This document shows, in pieces, positions 8,924 to 17,924 of a DNA stretch of 46,774 nucleotides. Each line of letters begins with the position of its first letter. Position 1 is the first letter of the stretch. Made by a program: the position numbers and the translations under genes. The notes beneath the pieces are model-generated. The model saw only the letters and a program-made list of their open reading frames with translations, was not told where the DNA came from and ran no database searches. This DNA is from Labrenzia sp. DG1229 (GTDB lineage: Bacteria > Pseudomonadota > Alphaproteobacteria > Rhizobiales > Stappiaceae): positions 122,870-169,643 of the forward strand of contig NZ_KI928936.1 of the NCBI RefSeq assembly GCF_000521215.1, given 5' to 3'.

Positions 8924-9379
8924 ATGAAACGTGCAATTGGACTGGCTGCGATCGCGGCCATGACAGCATCTGCGGCACTCGCGGAAACGGTGGCGCCGAC
9001 AAACGTCACTTTGGCGGACGGAGTTATAGAAGTGTCGCTTACCGGGCAACCCGGCGACCCCGTCGAAGGCAGAAAGGTTTTTGCGAACCGCAAACAGGGC
9101 AACTGCCTAGCCTGCCACATCAACTCGGACCTGTCGGAAGAGATCTTTCACGGAGAGGTTGGTCCACCGATAGATGGTGTTGCCGATCGCTGGAGCGCAG
9201 GCGAACTGCGTGCAATCGTCACGAACTCCAAGATGGTTTTTGAAGGCACGATCATGCCGGCGTTCTACATCGACAGCGGCTACGAACGTCCTCTCGAGGA
9301 CTTTGCAGGAAAGAGCATCTTGTCTGCTCAGCAAGTGGAAGATGTGGTGGCGTATCTGATGACGCTCAAGGAAGAGTAA
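8924..9379 (+). CDS. soxX: SoxX, monoheme c-type cytochrome of the SoxXA complex
   Basis: A 151-residue periplasmic cytochrome. The signal peptide is cleaved after ALA (residue 20). The heme motif is C61-LAC-H65, and M111 in TIMPAFY is the expected axial ligand. Together with SoxA it forms SoxXA, which couples thiosulfate oxidatively to the cysteine of SoxY. The GGGAGG ribosome site lies close to the ATG. It is first in the unit soxXYZA; the SoxY start follows 21 bases after its stop. Confidence 0.96.
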   Translation: MKRAIGLAAIAAMTASAALAETVAPTNVTLADGVIEVSLTGQPGDPVEGRKVFANRKQGNCLACHINSDLSEEIFHGEVGPPIDGVADRWSAGELRAIVTNSKMVFEGTIMPAFYIDSGYERPLEDFAGKSILSAQQVEDVVAYLMTLKEE

Positions 9380-9400
9380 GAATCCCTATTGGAGCACGAC

Positions 9401-9823
9401 ATGGAACTGACAAGGCGAAAAATCCTGGCGGTAGGTTCTGGAGCGCTGGTCTTTACCAGCCTGTCCGGACTGCCGGCATTCGCAAATCTCGCAGACGATG
9501 CGATTGCGTCCCTTACGGGTGGCAAGGAAATTGGAGAAGGTGCGATTTCACTGACTGCGCCGGAAATCGCGGAAAACGGCAACACCGTTCCGATTTCGGT
9601 AGATGCTCCGGGAGCTGTTTCGGTGACGTTGTTTGCGGACGGCAATCCGGTTCCGAGCGTCGCAACATTCAAGTTCGGACCTTTGAGCGCCTCGCGCAGC
9701 GCTTCGACGAGAATTCGATTGGCGTCGACGCAAAATGTCATCGCAATCGCGCAAATGGAAGACGGGTCCTTTCAAAAGGCCTCTTCCAACGTGAAGGTAA
9801 CAATCGGTGGCTGCGGCGGCTGA
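9401..9823 (+). CDS. soxY: SoxY, sulfur-carrier subunit of SoxYZ
   Basis: A 140-residue protein with a twin-arginine-type signal (LTRRKILAVGSG) and the diagnostic C-terminal swinging arm GGCGG. C138 carries the sulfur intermediates during thiosulfate oxidation. I start at ATG 9401, which has GGAG 6 bases upstream; a TTG four codons earlier is not needed. The Tat signal suggests export as a folded SoxYZ dimer, since SoxZ has no signal of its own. It is followed by soxZ after 23 bases. Confidence 0.96.
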   Translation: MELTRRKILAVGSGALVFTSLSGLPAFANLADDAIASLTGGKEIGEGAISLTAPEIAENGNTVPISVDAPGAVSVTLFADGNPVPSVATFKFGPLSASRSASTRIRLASTQNVIAIAQMEDGSFQKASSNVKVTIGGCGG

Positions 9824-9846
9824 GTGACGAGACGAGGAGTTAGAAC

Positions 9847-10176
9847 ATGGCATCCGGTGTAAAACCCCGTGTCAAAGTCCCCAAAAAGGCATCCGCTGGC
9901 GAGACGATCACGATCAAGACCTTGATCAGCCACAAGATGGAAAGCGGACAGCGCAAAGATGATGACGGAAATGTCATTCCGCGTTCCATTATCAATCGCT
10001 TCACCGCAGATTTTAACGATCAGAACGTCATTGACGTGACCCTGGAGCCCGCGATTTCGACCAATCCGTACTTCCAGTTCGACGCTGTCGTGCCAGAGTC
10101 GGGCGAATTCAAGTTCACCTGGTACGATGATGACGGTTCAGTCTACGAAACAGCCAAGAAGATCAAGGTCTCCTGA
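9847..10176 (+). CDS. soxZ: SoxZ, partner subunit of SoxYZ
   Basis: A 109-residue immunoglobulin-like protein with no signal peptide, as expected for SoxZ, which is exported with SoxY. It has no cysteine. Typical SoxZ segments are VKVPKKASAGETITIKTLI near the start and FEFTWYDDDG-like FKFTWYDDDGSVYE near the end. The ribosome site GAGGAG is 7 bases upstream. It dimerises with SoxY and shapes its access to the Sox enzymes. Confidence 0.96.
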   Translation: MASGVKPRVKVPKKASAGETITIKTLISHKMESGQRKDDDGNVIPRSIINRFTADFNDQNVIDVTLEPAISTNPYFQFDAVVPESGEFKFTWYDDDGSVYETAKKIKVS

Positions 10177-10209
10177 CAGGGAGAATTGATCTAACGAGGG
10201 AGGGGGAGA

Positions 10210-11040
10210 ATGAACCTGAAGCTATGGATAACCCTGGCGGTAGGCAGTGTGTCGACAGCTGCCATTGCACAGGACAGCAACGAACTGGTGATTGAAGGCG
10301 AAACGCTTGTCACCGAAACCGCTGCTCCGGCGCATCTGGAAGATTTCGATACGATCTATTCAGGATGGAGGTTTCGCTCGAGCGAAACCCAGGCATTGGA
10401 AACCGACGACTTTGACAATCCGGCCTTTGTGTTCGTTGATCAGGGCCTGGATCTTTGGGAAGAGGTCGATGGTTCTGCTGGCAAGGCGTGTGCCTCGTGC
10501 CATGAAGACGTGGAAGATTTCGCGGGTCTTCGTACAAAGCTGCCACGAGTTCAGGACGGTGAACTGGTTGCGATGGAAGATCTTGTGAACGGCTGCCGCA
10601 CGGAACGAATGGGTGCCGAGCCTTGGAAATGGTCGGGTGGAAAAATGACTGCAATGACCGCATTGATCGGCTTGCAATCCCGGGGCATGCCCGTCGGTGT
10701 CAAGATCGACGGTGAAGCTGCGCCATTCTGGGAAAAGGGCAAGGAACTTTATTACACCCGGGTCGGTCAGCTGGACATGGCCTGTTCCAACTGCCACGAG
10801 AACAATTATGGCGTCATGATCCGGGCCGATCACCTGTCCCAGGGCCAAATCAACGGGTTTCCGACCTACCGGTTGAAAAACGCCAAGTTGAATTCCATCC
10901 ATGCACGCTTCAAGGGGTGCATGAAGAATATTCGTGCGGAGCCTTTCAAGGAAGGTGGCGACGAGTTCAAGGCTCTGGAACTTTACCTGGCATCGCGTGG
11001 GCAGGGCCTTTCGGTGGAAACACCATCCGTTCGAAACTGA
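10210..11040 (+). CDS. soxA: SoxA, diheme cytochrome subunit of SoxXA
   Basis: A 276-residue periplasmic c-type cytochrome of the diheme SoxA type. A signal peptide (to about residue 20, AIA) precedes two heme motifs, C94-ASC-H98 and C192-SNC-H196. C237 in RFKGCMKN is the conserved active-site cysteine that ligates the second heme as a persulfide. C129 (LVNGC) is a candidate ligand of the first heme. Its role is forming the SoxY-cysteine S-thiosulfonate bond together with SoxX. An AGGGAGGGGG ribosome site precedes it. A hairpin terminator lies just after the stop. Confidence 0.96.
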   Translation: MNLKLWITLAVGSVSTAAIAQDSNELVIEGETLVTETAAPAHLEDFDTIYSGWRFRSSETQALETDDFDNPAFVFVDQGLDLWEEVDGSAGKACASCHEDVEDFAGLRTKLPRVQDGELVAMEDLVNGCRTERMGAEPWKWSGGKMTAMTALIGLQSRGMPVGVKIDGEAAPFWEKGKELYYTRVGQLDMACSNCHENNYGVMIRADHLSQGQINGFPTYRLKNAKLNSIHARFKGCMKNIRAEPFKEGGDEFKALELYLASRGQGLSVETPSVRN

Positions 11041-11048
11041 TATTTGAG

Positions 11049-11078
11049 AAGCCCGTCGCTGTTTGGCGTTGGGCTTTT
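11049..11078 (+). terminator. Probable Rho-independent terminator after soxA
   Basis: AAGCCC (11049-11054) pairs with GGGCTT (11071-11076), with an inner CGC/GCG pair, followed by TT, then CA and TTTTT. It is likely partial, separating soxXYZA from soxBCDEF. Confidence 0.6.
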
Positions 11079-11092
11079 CATTTTTCATATTC

Positions 11093-11108
11093 ATTCAAAT
11101 ATATGAAT
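11093..11108. promoter_or_regulatory. SoxR operator upstream of soxB
   Basis: ATTCA (11093-11097), six bases, TGAAT (11104-11108). A second, overlapping repeat, ATATTCAT (11087-11094) with ATGAATAT (11103-11110), has 8-base arms. It lies between the soxA terminator and the soxB start 25 bases on, pointing to an independently regulated soxB promoter. Confidence 0.65.
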
Positions 11109-11132
11109 ATATAACAAGGAGCTGTCAGGAAT

Positions 11133-12830
11133 ATGATATCGCGGCGCGATTTTCTCCAGGTCGGCATGGCCGCCTCGGCAATCGTCGGAGGATCCGGCTT
11201 TGGCAACTGGGCTCGCGTGGCGGCGCAGCAGTCGCTGTCACAGGATCAGCTTCTCGAATTCGAAACATTTGGAAACGTGTCCCTCATTCATGTCACCGAC
11301 ATCCACGCCCAACTGAAGCCGGTCTATTTCCGGGAACCTTCGGAAAACATCGGTGTTGGCAACAACAAGGGCGCTGTCCCACACGTAACTGGCGCGCGTT
11401 TTCGCAGCCTTTATGGGATCGAGGATGGCAGTCCGAGCCACTATGCGCTGAGTTCAGGTGATTTCGCCTCTTTGGCAAAAGGCTATGGGCGTGTCGGTGG
11501 ACTGGATCGCGTAGCCACTGTCATCAAGGCCATTCGTGCGGACAGGCCGGATGCCATCCTGCTGGATGGAGGCGATACATGGCATGGGTCCTATACCTGT
11601 TACAAGACAGCGGGCCAGGACATGGTCAATGTCATGAACGCACTGAACCCGGACGCGATGACATTCCACTGGGAGTTCACGCTCGGCAGCGATCGGGTGA
11701 CCGAGATCGTTGAAAACCTTCCCTTTGCCGCGCTTGGCCAGAACATTTTCGACGTGGAATGGGACGAGCCGACAGAGCTTTTCCCGCCATACAAGATGTT
11801 CGAGCGCGGCGGCACGAAGGTTGCCGTGATCGGGCAGGCCTTCCCCTATATGCCGATCGCAAACCCGGGCTGGATGTTTCCGGAGTTCGCGTTCGGAATT
11901 CGGGACGAGAACATGCAGGCCATGGTGGATGAAGTCCGCGCAGATGGCGCGGAATGTGTTGTCGTCCTGAGCCACAACGGCTTCGACGTCGACAAGAAAA
12001 TGGCAACAGTTGTCGATGGCATCGACGTCATACTTTCAGGCCATACCCATGATGCACTTCCAGAGCCGGTCCTTTCCGGGAAGACAATCATCGTGCCGTC
12101 TGGTTCCAACGGAAAGTTCGTCAGCCGGGTTGATCTGGACATCCGGAATGGTCAGCTGATGGGATATCGGCACAAGCTCATTCCCGTATTTGCGGACGTT
12201 ATCGAGCGGGATGCCGAAGTATCTGCCCTGATCGATGAGCAAAGAGCCCCTTATCTGGAGGACATGTCGGAGGTCATCGGCAAGACTGACAGCCTTCTGT
12301 ACCGTCGCGGCAACTTCAACGGCACCTGGGATGACCTCATCTGCGATGCGTTGATTTCCGAACGCGATGCGGAAATCGCGCTCAGTCCCGGTGTGCGCTG
12401 GGGGCCGTCAGTGATCCCGGGTCAGGACATCACGCGTGAAGACATTTTCAATGTGACGTCGATGACCTATGGCAAGGCATACCGCACTGAAATGACGGGT
12501 GAATTTCTAAAAATCGTGTTGGAAGACGTAGCAGACAACATCTTCAATCCGGATCCCTACTACCAGCAGGGTGGCGACATGGTCCGAACCGGTGGGCTTG
12601 GATACAGGATCGACGTCAACAAGCCTCAAGGCGACAGGGTTTCGAATATGACGCTGCTGAAAAGCGGTGAGGCCATAGACCCGGCAAGGTCCTACGTGGT
12701 TGCCGGCTGGGCCAGTGTGAACGAAGACACCGAAGGACCGCAGATCTGGGACGTTGTCGAGAACCATGTTCGAAACCTCGGTACCGTGACGGCGCGTGAA
12801 AACAACAGTGTCGAAGTGGTTGGTGCTTAG
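11133..12830 (+). CDS. soxB: SoxB, dimanganese sulfate thiohydrolase
   Basis: A 565-residue periplasmic enzyme of the 5'-nucleotidase/calcineurin fold. A Tat signal (ISRRDFLQVG) is followed by metal-site motifs: TDIHAQ (D56, H58), DGGDTWHGS (D145, D148), HWEFT (H179), VLSHNGFD and SGHTHDALP. SoxB hydrolyses the S-thiosulfonate on SoxY-cysteine, releasing sulfate and leaving SoxY-persulfide. The C-terminal substrate domain is complete and the length matches the family. It starts a new transcriptional segment behind a terminator and a SoxR operator. An AAGGAG lies about 10 bases before the ATG. Confidence 0.97.
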   Translation: MISRRDFLQVGMAASAIVGGSGFGNWARVAAQQSLSQDQLLEFETFGNVSLIHVTDIHAQLKPVYFREPSENIGVGNNKGAVPHVTGARFRSLYGIEDGSPSHYALSSGDFASLAKGYGRVGGLDRVATVIKAIRADRPDAILLDGGDTWHGSYTCYKTAGQDMVNVMNALNPDAMTFHWEFTLGSDRVTEIVENLPFAALGQNIFDVEWDEPTELFPPYKMFERGGTKVAVIGQAFPYMPIANPGWMFPEFAFGIRDENMQAMVDEVRADGAECVVVLSHNGFDVDKKMATVVDGIDVILSGHTHDALPEPVLSGKTIIVPSGSNGKFVSRVDLDIRNGQLMGYRHKLIPVFADVIERDAEVSALIDEQRAPYLEDMSEVIGKTDSLLYRRGNFNGTWDDLICDALISERDAEIALSPGVRWGPSVIPGQDITREDIFNVTSMTYGKAYRTEMTGEFLKIVLEDVADNIFNPDPYYQQGGDMVRTGGLGYRIDVNKPQGDRVSNMTLLKSGEAIDPARSYVVAGWASVNEDTEGPQIWDVVENHVRNLGTVTARENNSVEVVGA

Positions 12831-12852
12831 CCGAAACAGGGAGGCCCAAAGA

Positions 12853-14124
12853 ATGGACAGCAAAATGAAAACGTCCCGCCGGACGTTCCTGAAAGGCAGT
12901 GTCGCTCTGGCAGGCGGGTCAGTTGCAGGGGCCGCTGCTGCAAACGAGGCTGATCCCCTGATCACCGAAGTCCAGGACTGGGCGTCCACGACAGGTGCCG
13001 GCGTTGATGAAACGCCCTACGGGATGCCGATCAGCTTCGAAAAGGACGTAGTTCGGCGAAATGTCGAATGGCTGACGGCCTCGCCGATTTCCTCGATCAA
13101 TTTCACGCCCATTCATGCTCTCGACGGCACCATCACGCCGCAAGGCTGTGCTTTCGAGCGTCATCATTCGGGAGCGATTGAGCTGCGGAAGGAAGATTTC
13201 CGCCTGATGGTGAATGGCCTGGTCGATACACCACTGGTGTTCAGCTACCAGGATCTGGAGCGCTTTCCGAGAGAAAACCACGTCTACTTCTGTGAGTGCG
13301 CTGCCAACACCGGCATGGAGTGGGCGGGCGCGCAGTTGAACGGTGCGCAATTCACCCACGGCATGATCCACAACATGGAATACACCGGGGTACCCCTTCG
13401 CACCCTGCTGAACGAGGCGGGACTGAGTCCAGCCGGCGATCTGACAGACAAATGGGTCTATGTCGAAGGTGCCGATGCATCTTCCAATGGCAGGTCAATC
13501 CCGATGGAAAAGGCATTGGACGATGTTCTGGTCGCTTTCAAGGCAAATGGCGAGGCGCTGCGCATGGAGCACGGCTATCCGGTCCGGTTGGTTGTGCCGG
13601 GCTGGGAAGGAAACATGTGGGTCAAATGGCTCCGACGCATCGAGGTAACCGATGCAGCGGTCGGGAGCCGGGAAGAGACATCCAAATATACCGATGTTTA
13701 CGAGGACGGGACCGCACGAAAGTGGACCTGGGTCATGGATGCGAAGTCCGTCATAACTTCCCCCAGTCCGCAGATGCCGGTCAGCCATGCACCCGGTCCC
13801 ATGGTCATTTCGGGTCTGGCCTGGTCGGGCCACGGCAAGATCACACGGGTGGATGTGTCTAGGGACGGCGGTATTACCTGGCAAAAGGCTCGTCTGGGAA
13901 AACAGGGTGATTCCAAGGCACTGACACGCTTCTACCTCGATGGCGATTGGGACGGCAGTGCGATGCTTCTGCAGTCCCGTGCCATGGACGAAACGGGATA
14001 TGTCCAGCCGACCAAGCAGCAACTCAGGGAGTCGCGCGGCGAAAACTCGGTCTATCACAACAACTGCATCCAGACCTGGTACGTGGATGAAAATGGGGTC
14101 GTAGAGAATGTCGAAGTCTCTTAG
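12853..14124 (+). CDS. soxC: SoxC, molybdopterin subunit of sulfane dehydrogenase SoxCD
   Basis: A 423-residue molybdenum protein of the sulfite-oxidase family. A Tat signal (TSRRTFLKGS) ends near AAAANEA. C149 in FCECAANTG is the expected molybdenum ligand. The C-terminal part is the Mo-co dimerisation domain (GLAWSGHGKITRVDVSRDGG). With SoxD it oxidises the sulfane sulfur on SoxY by six electrons, so thiosulfate can go fully to sulfate without sulfur globules. The start at 12853 has GGGAGG about 8 bases upstream; an ATG at 12865 is possible. The end overlaps soxD by 17 bases. Confidence 0.96.
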   Translation: MDSKMKTSRRTFLKGSVALAGGSVAGAAAANEADPLITEVQDWASTTGAGVDETPYGMPISFEKDVVRRNVEWLTASPISSINFTPIHALDGTITPQGCAFERHHSGAIELRKEDFRLMVNGLVDTPLVFSYQDLERFPRENHVYFCECAANTGMEWAGAQLNGAQFTHGMIHNMEYTGVPLRTLLNEAGLSPAGDLTDKWVYVEGADASSNGRSIPMEKALDDVLVAFKANGEALRMEHGYPVRLVVPGWEGNMWVKWLRRIEVTDAAVGSREETSKYTDVYEDGTARKWTWVMDAKSVITSPSPQMPVSHAPGPMVISGLAWSGHGKITRVDVSRDGGITWQKARLGKQGDSKALTRFYLDGDWDGSAMLLQSRAMDETGYVQPTKQQLRESRGENSVYHNNCIQTWYVDENGVVENVEVS

Positions 14125-15403
14125 CCAGATCGTTCTTCCGGTTGCCGGCGGCACCGCACTGGCATTGTCGGTCGCGCTCGTTGTTGCAAACCTGGATTAC
14201 GGACAGAACAAGATCTCGTCGCTGGAGGGGCGCTTGGAACAAGCGTCGGTGCGGGCTGACGACGCGGCAGGAAAGGCGCGTGAAGAAGCAGCCGTCACCG
14301 CCGAACTGGAAGCAAAAATTGCCGAAATTCAAGCTGATGCGAGGGTTCGTGCTGCGAGTAATTCAGGCCTGACGGAATATGCTCCGAACAAGGAAAGCGG
14401 ATACGGTCTGGGCCGCAAGGCACGCACCGAGGAAATCGCGGCCTGGGATATTGACGTTCTCCCCGACGGCCGCGGTCTGCCGCAAGGGCGCGGCGATGTA
14501 TTTACCGGAGAGGAAGTCTTCGCCGAAAAATGTGCCTCATGTCATGGCGACTTCGCTGAAGGGGTCGACAACTGGCCGGTTCTCGCCGGTGGATTTGATA
14601 CACTGGCGGACAAGGACCCGGTGAAGACCGTTGGGTCATACTGGCCACATCTGTCCACTGTCTGGGACTATGTCCATCGTTCGATGCCGTTTGGCGAAGC
14701 GCAGACACTTACGCCGGATGAGACCTACGCGATTGTCGCCTACATTCTCTATTCCAACGATCTGGTGGACGATGAATTTGAGCTAAGTCACGAAAATTTC
14801 TCAGATTTTGAAATGTACAACAAGGTCGGTTTCCTGATCGACGACCGTCCCGAGCGCGAATATGCAAAGTGGAGTAACGACCCCTGCATGGAGAACTGCA
14901 AGCCTTCTGTCGAAATCACGATGCGGGCGACATTTCTCGACGTGACACCTGAAAACGGTGGCGAATCCGTGATGAACGATGCAAAGGCGGACGACACGCC
15001 GACATTTGTCGCGAAGGCCGCAACGCCGGATGCCACCGGTGGCGGTGCGGAAGCCGCAGCAACGAAATCTCCGGCCGTTGATCCCGCACTATTGGCGTCG
15101 GGCGAAAAGGTCTTCAAGAAATGCAAGGCCTGCCATGCTGTCGGAGAAGGCGCGAAAAACAAGTCCGGTCCACAACTGAATGGCTTGATTGGCCGTCCGA
15201 TGGGCGCTGTCGAAGGGTTCAAATATTCCAGGGTGTTTGTGGCGGCGCACGGAGAGGGCCGGATCTGGGATGAAACGGCACTGACTGAATTCCTTGCCAA
15301 ACCGAAATCCTACATGAAAGGCACGAAAATGTCTTTCTCCGGCTTGAAAAAGGAAGAGGATCTGGCCGCCATTAAGGCTTACCTCAAGTCTTTCGGAGAG
15401 TGA
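14108..15403 (+). CDS. soxD: SoxD, diheme cytochrome subunit of SoxCD
   Basis: A 431-residue diheme cytochrome. Residues 8-27 form an uncleaved anchor or signal; residues 34-80 are a charged, heptad-like coiled coil. The first heme motif is C142-ASC-H146 and the second C339-KAC-H343, within a class I cytochrome c domain (GEKVFKKC to the end). A low-complexity Ala-rich linker (about 297-325) joins the two. It takes the electrons from SoxC. The start overlaps the soxC end by 17 bases in another frame, so translation is coupled. The C-terminal domain closely resembles the N-terminal domain of the next gene. Confidence 0.95.
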   Translation: MSKSLSQIVLPVAGGTALALSVALVVANLDYGQNKISSLEGRLEQASVRADDAAGKAREEAAVTAELEAKIAEIQADARVRAASNSGLTEYAPNKESGYGLGRKARTEEIAAWDIDVLPDGRGLPQGRGDVFTGEEVFAEKCASCHGDFAEGVDNWPVLAGGFDTLADKDPVKTVGSYWPHLSTVWDYVHRSMPFGEAQTLTPDETYAIVAYILYSNDLVDDEFELSHENFSDFEMYNKVGFLIDDRPEREYAKWSNDPCMENCKPSVEITMRATFLDVTPENGGESVMNDAKADDTPTFVAKAATPDATGGGAEAAATKSPAVDPALLASGEKVFKKCKACHAVGEGAKNKSGPQLNGLIGRPMGAVEGFKYSRVFVAAHGEGRIWDETALTEFLAKPKSYMKGTKMSFSGLKKEEDLAAIKAYLKSFGE

Positions 15404-15409
15404 GGGAGA

Positions 15410-16114
15410 ATGAGTTTCCCTCGGTTCCTCCTCACAGTTGCGCTGGCTGTATCTTGCACTGCCGCCTTGGCAGATAACTTCGGAGACCCTGTTGCGGGAG
15501 AAAGGGTGTTCCGAAAATGCAAGAGCTGCCACCAACTGGGAGAGGGGGCGAAACACCGTATTGGCCCTCATTTGAATGGCATTTTCGGGCGGCGGGTCGG
15601 CAGTCATGAAGATTTCCGGTACTCACGCGCACTTGTGCGGGCCGGAACGGGCGGGCTTGAGTGGCATGCCGATACCCTGGACACATTTCTGGAAAAACCA
15701 CGGGCCATCGCGAGCGGTACGCGCATGAGTTTCGCCGGTCTCAAAAAGACTGAAGACCGGCTGAACCTTATTGCTTACCTGCGCATCTTCTCAGATGACC
15801 CGGCCAACATTCCGGAGGCTGATCCGACAGCGACTGCGACGGATCACAACCTGGATCCGGCGATACTCGCGCTGCAAGGTGACCCTGAATACGGGGAATA
15901 TCTCAGCAGCGAATGCACGACATGCCATCAGGCCGATGGTGGAGACGACGGGATACCGTCTATTGTCTTTTGGCCGGAAGAAGACTTCGTTCTCGCGATG
16001 TACGCATACAAGAACAAGAAGCGAGCACATCCGGTCATGCAGATGATGGCTGGACGACTGAACGCGGAAGAGATCGCCGCTCTTGCAGCATATTTCACCG
16101 CGCTCGAACAATAA
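15410..16114 (+). CDS. soxE: SoxE, periplasmic diheme cytochrome c
   Basis: A 234-residue exported cytochrome. The signal peptide ends near residue 21 (ALA). The first domain is class I cytochrome c with C37-KSC-H41 and an MSFAGLKK axial-methionine segment; the second has C169-TTC-H173. Paracoccus and Rhodovulum SoxE are diheme cytochromes paired with SoxF, resembling the FccA/FccB sulfide dehydrogenase subunits. The stop of soxD is 6 bases upstream and soxF follows at once. It probably accepts electrons from SoxF or delivers Sox electrons to the respiratory chain. Confidence 0.9.
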   Translation: MSFPRFLLTVALAVSCTAALADNFGDPVAGERVFRKCKSCHQLGEGAKHRIGPHLNGIFGRRVGSHEDFRYSRALVRAGTGGLEWHADTLDTFLEKPRAIASGTRMSFAGLKKTEDRLNLIAYLRIFSDDPANIPEADPTATATDHNLDPAILALQGDPEYGEYLSSECTTCHQADGGDDGIPSIVFWPEEDFVLAMYAYKNKKRAHPVMQMMAGRLNAEEIAALAAYFTALEQ

Positions 16115-16136
16115 CAGTGCATTTATGGAGGAGAAA

Positions 16137-17396
16137 ATGACACTGAATAGAAGGCAATTTATCGGCACCACGGCCACGATGGCCGCAGTCCTGTCGGCCC
16201 CCATGGTAAGAGCGCAAGGCAAGCCGCGCGTTGTGGTGGTTGGCGGTGGTGCTGGCGGTGCCACAGCAGCACGCTACATCGCCAAGGGCAGCAAGGGCGC
16301 AATCGACGTCACGTTGATTGAGCCGACACGCAAGTACTACACATGCTTTTTCTCCAATCTCTATCTGGGTGGTTTCAAGGAAATCGAGGACATAGGCCAC
16401 ACCTATGGCGGTCTGGCCGCGGGCGGTGTGAACGTGGTGCATGATTGGGCTGTTGGCGTGGACCGGGATGCCAAGACCGTTGCGTTGGCCGGTGGCGGTT
16501 CGCTCCCATACGACAAGCTGATCCTCAGTCCGGGCATTGATTTTGTCGAAGGTGCGGTGGAAGGCTGGGGGCTCAGCGCTCAAAATGCTATGCCGCACGC
16601 CTACAAGGCGGGTTCTCAATCTGAACTGTTGAAGGCGCAACTGGTGGCTATGCCGGCAGGTGGCACTTTTGCGATGGTCGCTCCCCCCAATCCGTACCGC
16701 TGCCCTCCGGGACCATACGAGCGGGTATCGATGGTGGCCCACTTTCTCAAGCAGAACAATCCGACCGCGAAGATCATCGTGGCCGATCCCAAGCCGAAAT
16801 TTTCCAAGATGGCACTGTTCCAGGAGGGGTGGGCGAACCACTACGAAGGCATGATCGACTGGATCGGCGATGATTTTGGCGGCGGAACTGTTTCCGTTGA
16901 TCCGAATGAAATGACGATCTCAATCGATGGCGAGGTGACCAAGGTTGACGTTTGCAATGTCATCCCGGCCATGAAGGCCGGCCGTATTGCCGAGATTGCA
17001 GGTGTAACCGATGGCAATTGGGCACCCGTCAATGCGGCAGATATGTCAACAAAGGCGGATGCCGATGTCTATGTTCTGGGTGACGCTTCCAGCCAGGGTG
17101 ATATGCCAAAATCAGGCTTCTCGGCGAACTCGCAGGCCAAGGTTTGCGCCAATGCCGTGCGTGGAGCTCTGACCGGATCAAAGGTCTTCCCGGCGAAATT
17201 TTCCAATACATGTTGGTCCCTGATTGCGCCAGACGATGGCGTAAAAGTCGGGGCAACATACGAGGCGACACCGGAGAAGATTGCCAAGGTCGACGGGTTT
17301 ATTTCTCAGACCGGGGAAAGTTCCGACTTGCGCAAGGCGACCTACGAGGAATCTGAAGGTTGGTACACCGGCATCACTACAGACATGCTCGGATGA
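16137..17396 (+). CDS. soxF: SoxF, FAD-dependent sulfide dehydrogenase (flavocytochrome c-like)
   Basis: A 419-residue periplasmic flavoprotein. It has a Tat-type signal (LNRRQFIG, ending near VRAQ) and then the dinucleotide motif VVVGGGAGGATAA. C70 in YYTCFFSN corresponds in position to the cysteine that binds FAD covalently in flavocytochrome c. C189 (NPYRCPPGPYE) and C359 (SNTCWSL) match its redox disulfide pair. The C-terminal FCSD domain is complete. SoxF has sulfide dehydrogenase activity and helps reactivate SoxYZ in Paracoccus. Start at ATG 16137, behind GGAGGAG. Confidence 0.94.
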   Translation: MTLNRRQFIGTTATMAAVLSAPMVRAQGKPRVVVVGGGAGGATAARYIAKGSKGAIDVTLIEPTRKYYTCFFSNLYLGGFKEIEDIGHTYGGLAAGGVNVVHDWAVGVDRDAKTVALAGGGSLPYDKLILSPGIDFVEGAVEGWGLSAQNAMPHAYKAGSQSELLKAQLVAMPAGGTFAMVAPPNPYRCPPGPYERVSMVAHFLKQNNPTAKIIVADPKPKFSKMALFQEGWANHYEGMIDWIGDDFGGGTVSVDPNEMTISIDGEVTKVDVCNVIPAMKAGRIAEIAGVTDGNWAPVNAADMSTKADADVYVLGDASSQGDMPKSGFSANSQAKVCANAVRGALTGSKVFPAKFSNTCWSLIAPDDGVKVGATYEATPEKIAKVDGFISQTGESSDLRKATYEESEGWYTGITTDMLG

Positions 17397-17489
17397 TCTG
17401 ACAACACACTGCGTCCCGGATTGGATCTGGCTCAATGCACGGGGCGTGGTGGTATGCAATGCTTGCCCAACCCAATGGAGGATCAAGGC

Positions 17490-17924
17490 ATGAAACCGAC
17501 TATTCTCGCCGCCGCGTTCGGCGTTGCGCTTTGCACTGCAGCCCACGCGGAGCAGCCATTCACATATCCCTTTGACGGTTCGTTCGAAGATGCGACCTTT
17601 GCCGTTGAAAGCGCGATCGTCGGTCAGGGGCTCGTCATCGACTATGTCAGCCATGTCGGCGAGATGCTCAACCGGACCGGGGCTGATGTCGGCAGCGACA
17701 AGATGATCTTCAAGAACGCAGACATTTTCCTGTTCTGCTCGGCGCTGATATCCCGGCAAGTCATGGAAATTGATCCGATGAACATAACGCATTGCCCCTA
17801 TGGAATTTTCGTCATGGAAACAGGCGATGGAGTTACGATCGGACACAAGGATTATCCGGACGGATCCATGCAGGCTGTCGAGAATTTGATGCAGCAGATT
17901 GTTGCAGAAGCAATAGGCGACTGA
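17490..17924 (+). CDS. Exported DUF302-family protein
   Basis: A 144-residue protein with a clear signal peptide (cleavage after AHA, residue 20) and a DUF302 fold: FEDATFAVESAIVGQGLVIDYV near the start and CPYGIFVMET in the middle. It has two cysteines in the mature part, in LFCSAL and THCPYG. DUF302 proteins recur in sulfur-oxidation loci, but their biochemical role is not established. The stop codon overlaps the hemA start (TGATG), so the two are translationally coupled. It follows soxF by 93 bases with no visible terminator, so it is probably in the same operon. Confidence 0.85.
   Translation: MKPTILAAAFGVALCTAAHAEQPFTYPFDGSFEDATFAVESAIVGQGLVIDYVSHVGEMLNRTGADVGSDKMIFKNADIFLFCSALISRQVMEIDPMNITHCPYGIFVMETGDGVTIGHKDYPDGSMQAVENLMQQIVAEAIGD

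Noticed and set aside
10360..11094. 244-codon minus-strand ORF
   Set aside because: It is antisense to soxA with its two heme motifs; a shadow frame.
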